Positions 1 to 7,640 of a stretch of 64,000 nucleotides of DNA are shown in pieces (positions within the stretch are counted from its first letter, which is position 1; each line of letters opens with the position of its first letter). Below the pieces are notes generated by a model. That model was not told the origin of the DNA and searched no databases. It saw only the letters and a program-made list of their open reading frames with translations. This stretch comes from Helicobacter anatolicus (GTDB taxonomy: Bacteria > Campylobacterota > Campylobacteria > Campylobacterales > Helicobacteraceae): positions 1 to 64,000 of the forward strand of contig NZ_JAJTMY010000004.1 of NCBI RefSeq assembly GCF_021300615.1, given 5' to 3'. Position numbers and translations under genes: made by a program.

Positions 1-21
1 GTAGCAAAAATAAAAAGGTAA

Positions 22-46
22 GTATAGAGGAATAGCTCCTCTATAC
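22..46 (-). terminator. Rho-independent terminator after fabG
   Basis: A perfect 10-bp inverted repeat (22-31 with 37-46, 5-nt loop) is followed, on the minus strand, by a T-rich stretch (complement of positions 5-16). It sits 50 bp past the fabG stop, so it probably ends the rpsU-fabG transcript. Confidence 0.7.
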
Positions 47-96
47 CCCCTAGAAGATTAAATAATTTATTATTTTAAATTTGGATTACAAAATCC

Positions 97-840
97 CTAC
101 ATATACAATCCACCATTAACCTTTAAAACTTCGCCTGTGATATAGCTTGCACTATCGCTCAACAAAAATGCTACAGCATTTGCAATCTCCACACCATCTG
201 CAAAACGCCCTAATGGAATATTTTTCATATAAGATTCTTTTACATCTTCTTTCAATTCATTAGTCATATCAGTTTGCACAAATCCAGGAGTAATACAATT
301 AAATCTTACATTTCTTGGTGCACCTTCATAAGCAAAAGATTTGCTCATAGCAATCATGCCACCCTTACTAGCTGCATAGTTTGTCTGCCCTGCATTCCCC
401 CTTTCACCAATAATGGAAGCAATATTAACCACACTACCCATTCTTTGCTTGCTCATTATTTTTAAAGCTTCTCTACAACCTACAAAACAAGATTTTAAAT
501 TCGCATCAATTACACCCATAAATTCTTCTGTTTTCATTCTCAAAGCAAGTTTATCATTTGTAATGCCTGCATTATTTACTAGATAAGAAAGTTCTCCATC
601 ACTCTCTACAATCACTTTAATCGCTTCGATAAAAGCCTCTTCATTTGTCGCATCAAATGCAATAATTGCCGCCTTGCCACCCTTATCTTCGATCTCCTTT
701 TTGAGATTTTCTGCTAACTCTGGCTTACTTCTATAATTAATCCAAACCTTAAGGCCATAACCTGCCAAAACCCTTGCAATATCTGCTCCAATTGATTTAC
801 TTGCACCAGTAATAAGAACATTCTTTCCACTAAACTGCAT
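97..840 (-). CDS. fabG: 3-oxoacyl-[ACP] reductase FabG
   Basis: This is a short-chain dehydrogenase/reductase of 247 aa, the usual FabG length. FabG performs the NADPH-dependent reduction of 3-ketoacyl-ACP in cytosolic fatty-acid elongation. Visible motifs are the N-terminal cofactor loop (TGASKSIG, about residues 11-18), NNAG near 90, the catalytic Ser in NIASIIGE, the YAASK catalytic Tyr/Lys pair and the PGF segment. The C-terminal ITGEVLKVNGG is typical of FabG. The start is set by GGAGG eight bases upstream. The gene lies downstream of rpsU on the same strand and ends at a hairpin terminator. One oddity: the middle glycine of the TGxxxGxG loop is replaced by serine. The family is certain; FabG rather than another SDR is inferred from the whole sequence and the length. 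Confidence 0.93.
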   Translation of the reverse strand: MQFSGKNVLITGASKSIGADIARVLAGYGLKVWINYRSKPELAENLKKEIEDKGGKAAIIAFDATNEEAFIEAIKVIVESDGELSYLVNNAGITNDKLALRMKTEEFMGVIDANLKSCFVGCREALKIMSKQRMGSVVNIASIIGERGNAGQTNYAASKGGMIAMSKSFAYEGAPRNVRFNCITPGFVQTDMTNELKEDVKESYMKNIPLGRFADGVEIANAVAFLLSDSASYITGEVLKVNGGLYM

Positions 841-925
841 TCAAAACCTCCAACAAAAAAATAAAATTGATGAAATAAAAATATGTTTGTAGCAAGAGAC
901 TGGACATGCCAATCTCTTTTGAGTT

Positions 926-1138
926 TTACAACCTAGATTCATATCTACGAAGCATGTAAAGTCTTTTAAGCATTTTCTTTTTCGCATTAATTTTTTGTTT
1001 CTTTCTCTTTTCGGTTTTAGATTCAAAAAATCTTCTAGCGCGACATTCAGTTACTACCAGATTACGATCTGTTTGCTTTTTAAACTTGCGGTATGCTTCA
1101 TCAAATGATTCATTTTCACGAACTTTGATACCAGGCAT
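926..1138 (-). CDS. rpsU: 30S ribosomal protein S21
   Basis: This 70-aa basic protein starts MPGIKVRE and carries the S21 signature FKKQTDR and the arginine-rich [14 protein letters not shown] segment. It ends [13 protein letters not shown]21 binds the 30S platform near the anti-Shine-Dalgarno region and takes part in initiation. An open frame continues 17 codons further upstream, but the conserved N-terminus MPGI fixes this start. The stop lies 85 bp before fabG on the same strand, so the two probably share a transcript. Confidence 0.95.
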   Translation of the reverse strand: MPGIKVRENESFDEAYRKFKKQTDRNLVVTECRARRFFESKTEKRKKQKINAKKKMLKRLYMLRRYESRL

Positions 1139-1272
1139 AAAATCACCCACTTTCTTTAAAAATTTTAAGCAAGATAAATCCTGCAGCACTATTTTACGAT
1201 ATTTTTCAAAATTTTCAAATAATTTTAAAGTTTTTTAGCTACAATTGTTTTTCTACAAAATATTACATAAAT

Positions 1273-1349
1273 GTGTCCATAGCTCAGCTGAATAGAGCAA
1301 CAGGTTGCGGTCCTGTAGGTCGGGGGTTTGAATCCCTCTGGGCATACCA
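1273..1349 (+). tRNA. tRNA-Arg(GCG): tRNA-Arg, anticodon GCG
   Basis: The cloverleaf is 77 nt with an encoded CCA end. The acceptor stem GTGTCCA pairs with TGGGCAT (two G-U pairs), the D stem begins GCTC, and the anticodon stem ACAGG/CCTGT encloses loop TTGCGGT. The anticodon GCG is at 1307-1309 and reads CGC and CGU. Most bacteria read these codons with ACG (inosine-modified), so an unmodified GCG tRNA is worth noting. The PAP2 gene starts 50 bp downstream on the same strand. Confidence 0.9.
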
Positions 1350-1398
1350 TACTTAATAATTTAAAAATCGTAGAATTTTATTTTAAGGTTTTTTTACT

Positions 1399-1995
1399 AT
1401 GAACTTCAAACGCTTATTGCTAATTATCTTAGTAGTTTTATCCTTGAATTCTCAAGCGCAGGCAAGAGACAAAAGTGCCTTTCAAATTTATGGCGACATC
1501 TTTCAATTTCTCCCATTATTTGCAGCAACCTACTCTCTTGCCATACAAGATTATAAAGGTGTAGGACAATTAGCAATCGGCATAGGCAGTACCCTTGCAG
1601 TTACCTTTGCAACTAAATACACTTTTTCAGAAATTGCGAAATCTCACCCTAATTTAGCCGCTATTAGTAAAAGACCTGATAATACAGGCTACAATGGTTT
1701 TCCATCAGGACATACCGCATCAGCCTTTTCTGCTGCAGGTTTTATGCAAAGACGCTATGGATGGAAGCTTGGTGTACCTACCACAGTCCTTGCTACCCTT
1801 GTAGGCGTCTCACGCGTTTATGCAAAAAGACATAGCATCACACAAGTAATTGCAGGAGCAATTCTAGGATATGGTCTCTCTTATCTTGTAAGCTCAAAAT
1901 ATAATATCAATCTCCAGGTAGATGTCGATAGTCAAACGCTAGATAATGGTGCAACTAACAAACAAATATCACTTTCTTTTTATCACAGATTCTAA
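1399..1995 (+). CDS. PAP2-family membrane phosphatase
   Basis: This 198-aa protein has an N-terminal hydrophobic leader (residues 1-22, ending at A-Q-A-R) and the three-part PAP2 signature: KRPDNTG, PSGHTASAF and SRVYAKRHSITQ. The conserved histidines of the second and third motifs are the nucleophile and its partner in this family. Such enzymes dephosphorylate lipid substrates (phosphatidylglycerophosphate, undecaprenyl pyrophosphate or lipid A phosphates) on the periplasmic side of the inner membrane. In H. pylori, PAP2 enzymes of this size include the lipid A phosphatases LpxE and LpxF. Which substrate applies here cannot be told from the sequence. It follows tRNA-Arg at 50 bp. Confidence 0.8.
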   Translation: MNFKRLLLIILVVLSLNSQAQARDKSAFQIYGDIFQFLPLFAATYSLAIQDYKGVGQLAIGIGSTLAVTFATKYTFSEIAKSHPNLAAISKRPDNTGYNGFPSGHTASAFSAAGFMQRRYGWKLGVPTTVLATLVGVSRVYAKRHSITQVIAGAILGYGLSYLVSSKYNINLQVDVDSQTLDNGATNKQISLSFYHRF

Positions 1996-2171
1996 GCGCT
2001 AATCTTTCATCTTGTATGCTTTTTATAAGTCAATAAAAACCTCGTTTATCCTCTGTTACTATCTCTCAACAGCACAAAACATTCTGTAATAATTATTTTA
2101 GTACCCACAATCATACATCACTAGAATCTAAAATTATCCGCCAAAAATTAAATGATTTTTAATTCCTGGTA

Positions 2172-2759
2172 TCATAAATGATGATTGTTTTTACCCAAAA
2201 TCCTTGGAAGTGTAATTCCTTTTTGACCTTGATATTTTCCTTTTTTATCCTTATAACTGACCTCGCAAGCCTCATCACCTTCCAAAAACAACACCTGTGC
2301 TATACCTTCATTAACATAAATTTTTGCAGGCAATGGCGTGGTGTTTGAAATTTCAATTGTAATATGTCCTTCAAATTCCGGCTCAAATGGCGTAACATTG
2401 ACAATAATCCCACAACGCGCATAAGTGCTTTTTCCAAGGCAAATAGCCAATACATTTCTTGGCATTTTAAAGTATTCAACCGTTCTTGCAAGTGCAAAAG
2501 AATTTGGTGGCACGAGGCAATATTTATCTTTGCTTGCATCAACCTTGACGACACTATTTTTATCAAAATTTTTAGGATCCACCAAAGTCGCACCTATATT
2601 TGTAAAAATCATAAATTCACTACCTACGCGGATATCGTACCCATAGCTGCTTAACCCATAACTAACCAACCCTGTACCAACTTGATTCTCACAAAACGGG
2701 TCAATCATTTGATATTTTTGACACATCTCTTTAATCCACTTATCAGATTTCAAACCCAT
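2172..2759 (-). CDS. dcd: dCTP deaminase
   Basis: This 195-aa protein is a dCTP deaminase of the dUTPase fold and supplies dUTP for dTMP synthesis. The diagnostic block [14 protein letters not shown] is near residue 35. The central [15 protein letters not shown] and the GKSTYAR block (S-R-x-G region with the catalytic Glu in the later [13 protein letters not shown]) are all present. It is divergent from accB across a 92-bp spacer, so the two units probably have back-to-back promoters. The same dcd/accB neighbourhood is known in H. pylori. Confidence 0.92.
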   Translation of the reverse strand: MGLKSDKWIKEMCQKYQMIDPFCENQVGTGLVSYGLSSYGYDIRVGSEFMIFTNIGATLVDPKNFDKNSVVKVDASKDKYCLVPPNSFALARTVEYFKMPRNVLAICLGKSTYARCGIIVNVTPFEPEFEGHITIEISNTTPLPAKIYVNEGIAQVLFLEGDEACEVSYKDKKGKYQGQKGITLPRILGKNNHHL

Positions 2760-2851
2760 TGTTTTATCCTTTTTTACAAAACTACTCTTATTTTTGGTAT
2801 TATAGCAGAGTTAAAAACTCTATGCATGTTAATTGCAATAAGGATTAAAAT

Positions 2852-3313
2852 ATGAATTTAAAAGAGATAAAAGAACTTGTCGAAATCTTCAACGCAAGTG
2901 ATATTGCTAAGCTACAAATCAAACAAGAAAATTTTGAAATCAAAATGGACAAAAATTCAAATATATTATCAAATACTCCACTTGTGCAGCCTGCAATCCC
3001 TGCACAATTAGCACCCACAGCTGCCACACAGCCAAGCCAAGCCCCTATTCCCACAGAGCAAAATCACACTTCTGGAGAATTTATCACCTCTCCAATGGTA
3101 GGAACATTTTATCATTGCCCATCTCCAGGAGCAGCACCTTATGTTAAAGTAGGTGATACTGTCAAAAAAGGACAGACAATCGGAATTGTAGAAGCAATGA
3201 AAATTATGAATGAAATTGAAGCAGATTTTGACTGCAAGATTCTTGCAATTGAAGCTAATGATGGACAACCAGTTGAATTTGGATCAAAACTTGTAAAAGT
3301 AGAGAAACTATAA
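2852..3313 (+). CDS. accB: Biotin carboxyl carrier protein of acetyl-CoA carboxylase
   Basis: This 153-aa protein has an N-terminal region of about 40 aa, a Pro/Ala/Gln-rich flexible linker (roughly 48-75) and a C-terminal biotinyl domain. The lysine of EAMKIMNE (near residue 115) is the biotin attachment site. It carries carboxybiotin between AccC and the carboxyltransferase in malonyl-CoA synthesis. A possible -10 box TATTAT lies at 2798-2803. The stop overlaps the accC start by one base (TAATG), so the two are translationally coupled. Confidence 0.95.
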   Translation: MNLKEIKELVEIFNASDIAKLQIKQENFEIKMDKNSNILSNTPLVQPAIPAQLAPTAATQPSQAPIPTEQNHTSGEFITSPMVGTFYHCPSPGAAPYVKVGDTVKKGQTIGIVEAMKIMNEIEADFDCKILAIEANDGQPVEFGSKLVKVEKL

Positions 3314-4671
3314 TGAAAAAAGTGGAACAAAAAGAGATTAAAAGAATCTTAATTGCTAATCGTGGAGAGATTGCTCTGCGTGCTATTAGAACTATTCAAG
3401 AAATGGGAAAAGAGGCAATTGCAATTTATTCTACTGCAGATAAAGATACTCATTATCTTGATTTAGCAGATACTAAAATCTGTATCGGTGGTCCAAAATC
3501 AAGTGAAAGCTATCTTAATATCCCAGCTATTATGAGCGCAGCAGAGCTTTTTGAAGCTGATGCAATTTTTCCAGGTTATGGATTTTTAAGCGAAAATCAA
3601 AATTTTGTAGAAATCTGTTCGCATCACGACATAGAATTTATAGGGCCAAATTCCGAAGTCATGGTATTAATGAGCGACAAATCTAAGGCTAAAGATGTGA
3701 TGAAAGATGCAGGTGTCCCTGTTATTATGGGAAGTGATGGGGCACTAAAGAGCTATCAAGAGGCTCAAGAAGTAGCCAAAAAAATTGGCTATCCTGTTAT
3801 TATCAAAGCCGCTGCTGGTGGTGGTGGTAGAGGAATGAGGGTTGTAGAAAACGAAAGTCTTTTAAAAAATCTCTATTTAGCCGCAGAATCTGAAGCACTA
3901 AGTGCTTTTGGAGATGGCACAATTTATATGGAAAAATTTATCCACAATCCTAAACATATTGAAGTGCAAATTCTAGCCGATAAACATGGTAATGTAATCC
4001 ATGTGGGAGAGAGAGATTGCTCAGTCCAAAGGCGTAATCAAAAACTTATCGAAGAAACCCCTGCGGTTGTTTTATCACCAGAAGTAAGACAAAAACTTTT
4101 AGACACTGCTGTAAAAGCTGCCAAATATATCGGTTATGTGGGTGCCGGAACTTTTGAATTCTTATTAGATTCTAACAATAAAGATTTTTATTTTATGGAA
4201 ATGAATACAAGATTACAAGTAGAGCACACAATTAGTGAAATGGTAAGTGGTCTTGATATGGTAGAATGGATGATTAAAATTGCAGAAGGAAAAACCCTGC
4301 CAAGTCAAGATAGCATCACCTTCAATGGCCATGCAATTGAATGTAGAATCACCGCAGAGGATCCTAAAAAATTCTATCCTTGCCCAGGAAAAATTACTAA
4401 ATGGATTGCACCAGGTGGAGCAAATGTAAGACTTGATACTCATGCATATGCAGGCTACACTGTGCCGATGTTTTATGATTCTATGATTGGAAAATTGATT
4501 GTTTGGGGTGAAACAAGAGAAAAGGCTATTGCAAAAACCAAGCGCGCATTAAAAGAATTCTGTATAGAAGGTATCAAAACAACCATTCCATTCCACATTG
4601 ATATGATGAATAATTCTGTATTTAAAAATGCTGCGATACACACCAAATACTTGGAACAAAATATGGAATAA
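3313..4671 (+). CDS. accC: Biotin carboxylase subunit of acetyl-CoA carboxylase
   Basis: This 452-aa ATP-grasp enzyme carboxylates the biotin on AccB using ATP and bicarbonate, the first half of malonyl-CoA formation. Visible features are the N-terminal KRILIANRGEIALRAIR, the glycine-rich ATP loop KAAAGGGGRGMR, the metal-binding HVGERDCSVQRR and the catalytic EMNTRLQVEH. Length and domain order match AccC. It starts within the accB stop codon. A sigma-54-like promoter for the next gene overlaps the accC stop. Confidence 0.96.
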   Translation: MKKVEQKEIKRILIANRGEIALRAIRTIQEMGKEAIAIYSTADKDTHYLDLADTKICIGGPKSSESYLNIPAIMSAAELFEADAIFPGYGFLSENQNFVEICSHHDIEFIGPNSEVMVLMSDKSKAKDVMKDAGVPVIMGSDGALKSYQEAQEVAKKIGYPVIIKAAAGGGGRGMRVVENESLLKNLYLAAESEALSAFGDGTIYMEKFIHNPKHIEVQILADKHGNVIHVGERDCSVQRRNQKLIEETPAVVLSPEVRQKLLDTAVKAAKYIGYVGAGTFEFLLDSNNKDFYFMEMNTRLQVEHTISEMVSGLDMVEWMIKIAEGKTLPSQDSITFNGHAIECRITAEDPKKFYPCPGKITKWIAPGGANVRLDTHAYAGYTVPMFYDSMIGKLIVWGETREKAIAKTKRALKEFCIEGIKTTIPFHIDMMNNSVFKNAAIHTKYLEQNME

Positions 4672-4678
4672 AAAATGC
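4665..4678 (+). promoter_or_regulatory. Candidate sigma-54 (-24/-12) promoter
   Basis: GG at 4665-4666 and GC at 4677-4678 are exactly ten bases apart, within TGGAATAAAAAATGCTTG. This agrees with the Campylobacterota RpoN pattern (GGAA, then TGCTT). It overlaps the accC stop codon and lies 35 bp ahead of the flagellin-like gene, so it could drive that gene and pseC. It was identified by eye only. Confidence 0.55.
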
Positions 4679-4712
4679 TTGTATTAGTTCAATAAGTTTC
4701 AAGGAAGGAATT

Positions 4713-5318
4713 ATGAAAATTACACCACATGCCTCTAATACCTTTAACCTCATTCATAAAAATGATAAAGAGGCAAAAAAGAATATTCAAGAAAAACCCA
4801 AGACTATCCAAGACACCCTAGCGTTATCACAAACTAATCATGCTGCACACATCAAAGAAGCAAATAAGGCTATTGGTGCTCTACAAACACTTAGCAAATC
4901 TCTTGATAAAATTGATGCAAACACGCAACACCTATTAAACAACAAACAAGATTCTGCATCAAAACAAGCAATACAAAATACTATATCCCAAAGCACATTT
5001 GATGGAAAAAAAGTTTTTGATCAAGATTTTAAAAATTTTTCTAAAAATATTAAATTTAATTCACAAGCAATCAAAGAACAAGCTTCGCATCTCAATAGTG
5101 ATGCAGAAATACGCAAATTTAATCAAGAAATTAAAACACAAAAAAACTTTGCAAAACAAGCAATTGCGATTTTGCAAAATGATATTAGCAAAACCCTTAC
5201 AACTGATAACAAAGATTACACAAAGCTTGATAGCAAGATGCTAAAGTCTCCACTCTTTGAAAAATCACATAATCTCAATGCACTTTCTCTTGATAAGGTT
5301 TCAAGGCTTCTTGCATAA
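4713..5318 (+). CDS. Flagellin-like coiled-coil protein coupled to pseC
   Basis: This 201-aa protein is Lys/Gln/Asn-rich and almost wholly helical in character. Residues about 45-105 resemble the conserved N-terminal D0/D1 region of flagellins and FlgL. The heptad-like stretch IGALQTLSKSLDKIDAN is followed by alternating polar residues and then STFDGKKVFDQDF, which matches the flagellin motif 'T-x-F-N/D-G-K-x-L'. The second half is another helical segment. It lacks the variable D2/D3 domains, so it is not a full flagellin. Its stop overlaps the pseC start (TAATG). PseC belongs to the pseudaminic acid pathway that glycosylates flagellins. A GG-N10-GC promoter lies upstream and AAGGAAGG provides the ribosome site. 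The function is unknown; a flagellar accessory, secreted or regulatory protein is an inference. Confidence 0.75.
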   Translation: MKITPHASNTFNLIHKNDKEAKKNIQEKPKTIQDTLALSQTNHAAHIKEANKAIGALQTLSKSLDKIDANTQHLLNNKQDSASKQAIQNTISQSTFDGKKVFDQDFKNFSKNIKFNSQAIKEQASHLNSDAEIRKFNQEIKTQKNFAKQAIAILQNDISKTLTTDNKDYTKLDSKMLKSPLFEKSHNLNALSLDKVSRLLA

Positions 5319-6421
5319 TGCAACCCTACAGCACACAATTTCTGCAGGAAGATGATTTTTTAGAAGTAATCACAGCTCTAAAAAATCCCCTCCTCACCCA
5401 AGGTAATATCACTCTTGAATTTGAAAAAGCGTTAAGTAAATTTTGCAACGCTAAATATGCTTTGGTTTTTAACTCTGCCACTTCAGCACTCTATGCAGCC
5501 TATAATGCTTTAAATTTAGAAAATTCTGAAGTCATTACAACTCCTCTTAGTTTTGTAGCCACTACAAATATGCTTTTACAAAATCATGCAACCCCAATAT
5601 TTTGCGATATCAAACAAGATGGAAATATCAATCCTGAAAAAATTATCCCATTAATTACCAAAAAAACAAAAGCTATTGTAAGTGTGGATTATGGTGGCAA
5701 AAGCGTAGATATTGATTCTATCAAAGCGATTTGCAAAGAATATAACCTTTCTTTCATTTCAGATAGCTCCCATGCCATAGGTAGCGAATACAAAAATCAA
5801 AAAGTCGGTGGCCTTGCTGATGCCACAATTTTTAGTTTTCATCCAGTAAAACCCATGACAACCCTAGAAGGTGGAGCGCTTCTCACAAACTCCAAAGCCA
5901 TTTATGAAAAAGCAAAGCTTGTGCGCTCTCATGGAGTAATCAAAAAAAATTTATGGCATTATGATGTAATATGCAATGGATTTAATTTTAGAATGAATGA
6001 AGTTCAAGCTGCGCTTGGAATCTCTCAACTCAAAAAACTTCCACATTTTATACAAGTGCGAGAGAATATTGCGAAATTTTATGATAGTTTTTTTGCCAAC
6101 AACCCATATTTCACAACTATTCATCAAAATAACCCCTATATCTCTAGCAACCACCTCTACACGATTTTACTCAATCCAACACTCCAGCCCAAAAAAGAAA
6201 AAGTCTTTCAGCTTTTTCAAGAAAATGGCTTAGGAGTACAAGTACATTACAAACCTATTTACCATTTTTCTTATTATAAAAATCTTTTTGGAAATATCTC
6301 TCTCCCCCAAACAGAAGCCTTTTACAATGCCACGCTTTCTATTCCCTGTCACCATAAATTAGAACTACATCAAGCTGAAAAAATCGCACAAAAAATCCTC
6401 TATCTATTTTCTAAAATATAA
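5318..6421 (+). CDS. pseC: UDP-4-amino-4,6-dideoxy-N-acetyl-beta-L-altrosamine transaminase (pseudaminic acid synthesis)
   Basis: This 367-aa PLP-dependent sugar aminotransferase belongs to the DegT/DnrJ/EryC1/StrS family. The PLP-binding lysine is in FHPVKPMTTLEGGAL (near residue 182), preceded by the cofactor aspartate in SDSSHAIGSEY. The motifs TTPLSFVATTNM and SHGVIKKNLWHYD and the late GLGVQVHYKPIY match PseC of H. pylori closely. The enzyme adds the C4 amino group in CMP-pseudaminic acid synthesis, the sugar needed for flagellin glycosylation and motility. It is translationally coupled to the flagellin-like gene before it. Confidence 0.92.
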   Translation: MQPYSTQFLQEDDFLEVITALKNPLLTQGNITLEFEKALSKFCNAKYALVFNSATSALYAAYNALNLENSEVITTPLSFVATTNMLLQNHATPIFCDIKQDGNINPEKIIPLITKKTKAIVSVDYGGKSVDIDSIKAICKEYNLSFISDSSHAIGSEYKNQKVGGLADATIFSFHPVKPMTTLEGGALLTNSKAIYEKAKLVRSHGVIKKNLWHYDVICNGFNFRMNEVQAALGISQLKKLPHFIQVRENIAKFYDSFFANNPYFTTIHQNNPYISSNHLYTILLNPTLQPKKEKVFQLFQENGLGVQVHYKPIYHFSYYKNLFGNISLPQTEAFYNATLSIPCHHKLELHQAEKIAQKILYLFSKI

Positions 6422-6495
6422 TCCCCCTAATCCTATATTTCTCTCTTATTTTATTCGTTAAAAAATCATAATTTAATTAATTTTTTCATAAAAAA

Positions 6496-6509
6496 GGAAT
6501 TAAATTTGC
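6496..6509 (+). promoter_or_regulatory. Candidate sigma-54 (-24/-12) promoter
   Basis: GGAATTAAATTTGCTTT has GG (6496-6497) and GC (6508-6509) at the ten-base spacing required by RpoN. It also has the TTTGCTT downstream element usual in Campylobacterota. It lies 32 bp upstream of the 143-aa gene, suggesting that gene belongs to the flagellar class 2 regulon. Confidence 0.6.
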
Positions 6510-6541
6510 TTTTATTACTTCAAATATTAATGGAGTAAAAA

Positions 6542-6973
6542 ATGCAAGTTTCCAACAATTTCAATTCTAGCAATATGCTAAAAGAACTCTTGAATGCCAA
6601 ACAAGAAGTATCAGAAAATAGCGTTACACAAAGCACTCCTACAACAAACACAATTACAAAACCCATCGATGAACCCCTCCCTAATACTCCAGAAACACTG
6701 CCTGAACGCCAGACTTATGGTTTATTAGTTTTAGAACTTATGAGTGATCCTGAATACAAGGCTTTTGAGCGTGCAACAGCTGGAATGAGTGAGGGGGAAA
6801 AAATTGTTGCTGCACAATCGCTTTATTCCCTAACAAGTTTTTATGGAGGAAAACTACATCAAAAATCCCAAAAAGATGGTTATAGCGATACTCTTGGCAT
6901 ACAAAATAAAAACTTTATCGAACGCTATAAAAATGCTTTTGCTTCTCAAGAAAAAATAGATATTAGCTCTTAA
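6542..6973 (+). CDS. Hypothetical protein, putative sigma-54-dependent
   Basis: I do not recognise this 143-aa protein. Residues 1-55 are low-complexity, rich in Ser, Thr, Asn and Pro, with no signal peptide or membrane segment. The C-terminal half (YGLLVLELMSDPEYKAFERATAGMS onward) is compact and probably helical, with GEKIVAAQSLYSLTSFYGGKL as the best-ordered part. GGAG lies six bases before the ATG. The RpoN-type promoter upstream and the pseC neighbourhood suggest a flagellar role, but nothing in the protein itself proves it. It ends 40 bp before tRNA-Met. Confidence 0.7.
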   Translation: MQVSNNFNSSNMLKELLNAKQEVSENSVTQSTPTTNTITKPIDEPLPNTPETLPERQTYGLLVLELMSDPEYKAFERATAGMSEGEKIVAAQSLYSLTSFYGGKLHQKSQKDGYSDTLGIQNKNFIERYKNAFASQEKIDISS

Positions 6974-7013
6974 GCTAATTTTTATCTATTTTTTTGTAGA
7001 ATAACGACTAACT

Positions 7014-7090
7014 GTCAGGGTAGCTCAGCTGGTTAGAGCGCTGGTCTCATAAGCCGGAGGTCGAGAGTTCAATTCTCTCCTTTGACACCA
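7014..7090 (+). tRNA. tRNA-Met(CAT): tRNA-Met, anticodon CAT
   Basis: A 77-nt cloverleaf with encoded CCA. The acceptor stem GTCAGGG pairs with CTTTGAC, and the anticodon loop CTCATAA has CAT at 7048-7050. The acceptor G1-C72 pair excludes an initiator tRNA, which has an unpaired 1-72. It is most likely the elongator Met tRNA. The Ile(CAT) type read after lysidine modification by TilS (encoded at 57.3 kb) is not formally excluded. Confidence 0.9.
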
Positions 7091-7199
7091 TGCAAAAAAT
7101 AGAAAAATTAACAATCTATTAGAATTATTCATAATGCTTCTGTTTAAAAATCCATGTTAGCAGTTTTAACCTATACTAGTTAAATCCACATTTTAACAA

Positions 7200-7283
7200 T
7201 TACTCATTCTCCTTATTTAAAAATTTTTCAATTATACCGCAGAAATTTTTCTTCTTACTCGATTTAAAAATTTTATAAAGCTG
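7200..7283 (-). pseudogene. Decayed coding fragment
   Basis: In this AT-rich 550-bp spacer the minus strand holds a short reading frame ending IIEKFLNKENE and a stop. The same frame is readable further upstream to about 7358 only through two stop codons. It looks like the eroded 3' end of a gene related to the restriction region, but it is too short to assign. Confidence 0.25.
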
Positions 7284-7418
7284 TTAAAATCCTTACAAAT
7301 CACTATCTTGGTCAATACAAAGATATTTTTTTACATATACCAAAAAATAATCTATCTAATTTTAAAGATTCTAATATGCAAGGTTTTTAATTTTTAATAT
7401 TCTTTAAATTAAAAATAA

Positions 7419-7538
7419 TCATTTATCTTCAAGTTCAAAATGCTTTAATTCTTTTTTACAGGAAGAATGAATCCTCTGATTTAACAAGTCAAGATTGTTT
7501 TTATAGTCAAGGGACAGATTTTTGGCTTTAACTTCCAT
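7419..7538 (-). other. 39-codon open frame downstream of the Type IIG enzyme
   Basis: This minus-strand frame starts with ATG and encodes 39 aa (MEVKAKNLSLDYKNN... ending ELEDK). Its amino-acid usage is protein-like, but no good ribosome site is seen and in-frame stops surround it. It may be a fragment of a degraded gene that once followed the restriction enzyme. Apart from this and the fragment at 7200-7283, I see nothing in 7091-7640. Confidence 0.25.
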
Positions 7539-7640
7539 TTTTTAATCAAAAAATCTAATTTTTTTGTAGTCTGGATAAATTTATTTAAAAGATTAAATCA
7601 AATCTTTTTATTAACAATTATCACTCTGAAAACTTCATTC

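Noticed and set aside
841-1026. 61-codon frame overlapping rpsU
   Set aside because: It is an out-of-frame shadow of rpsU.
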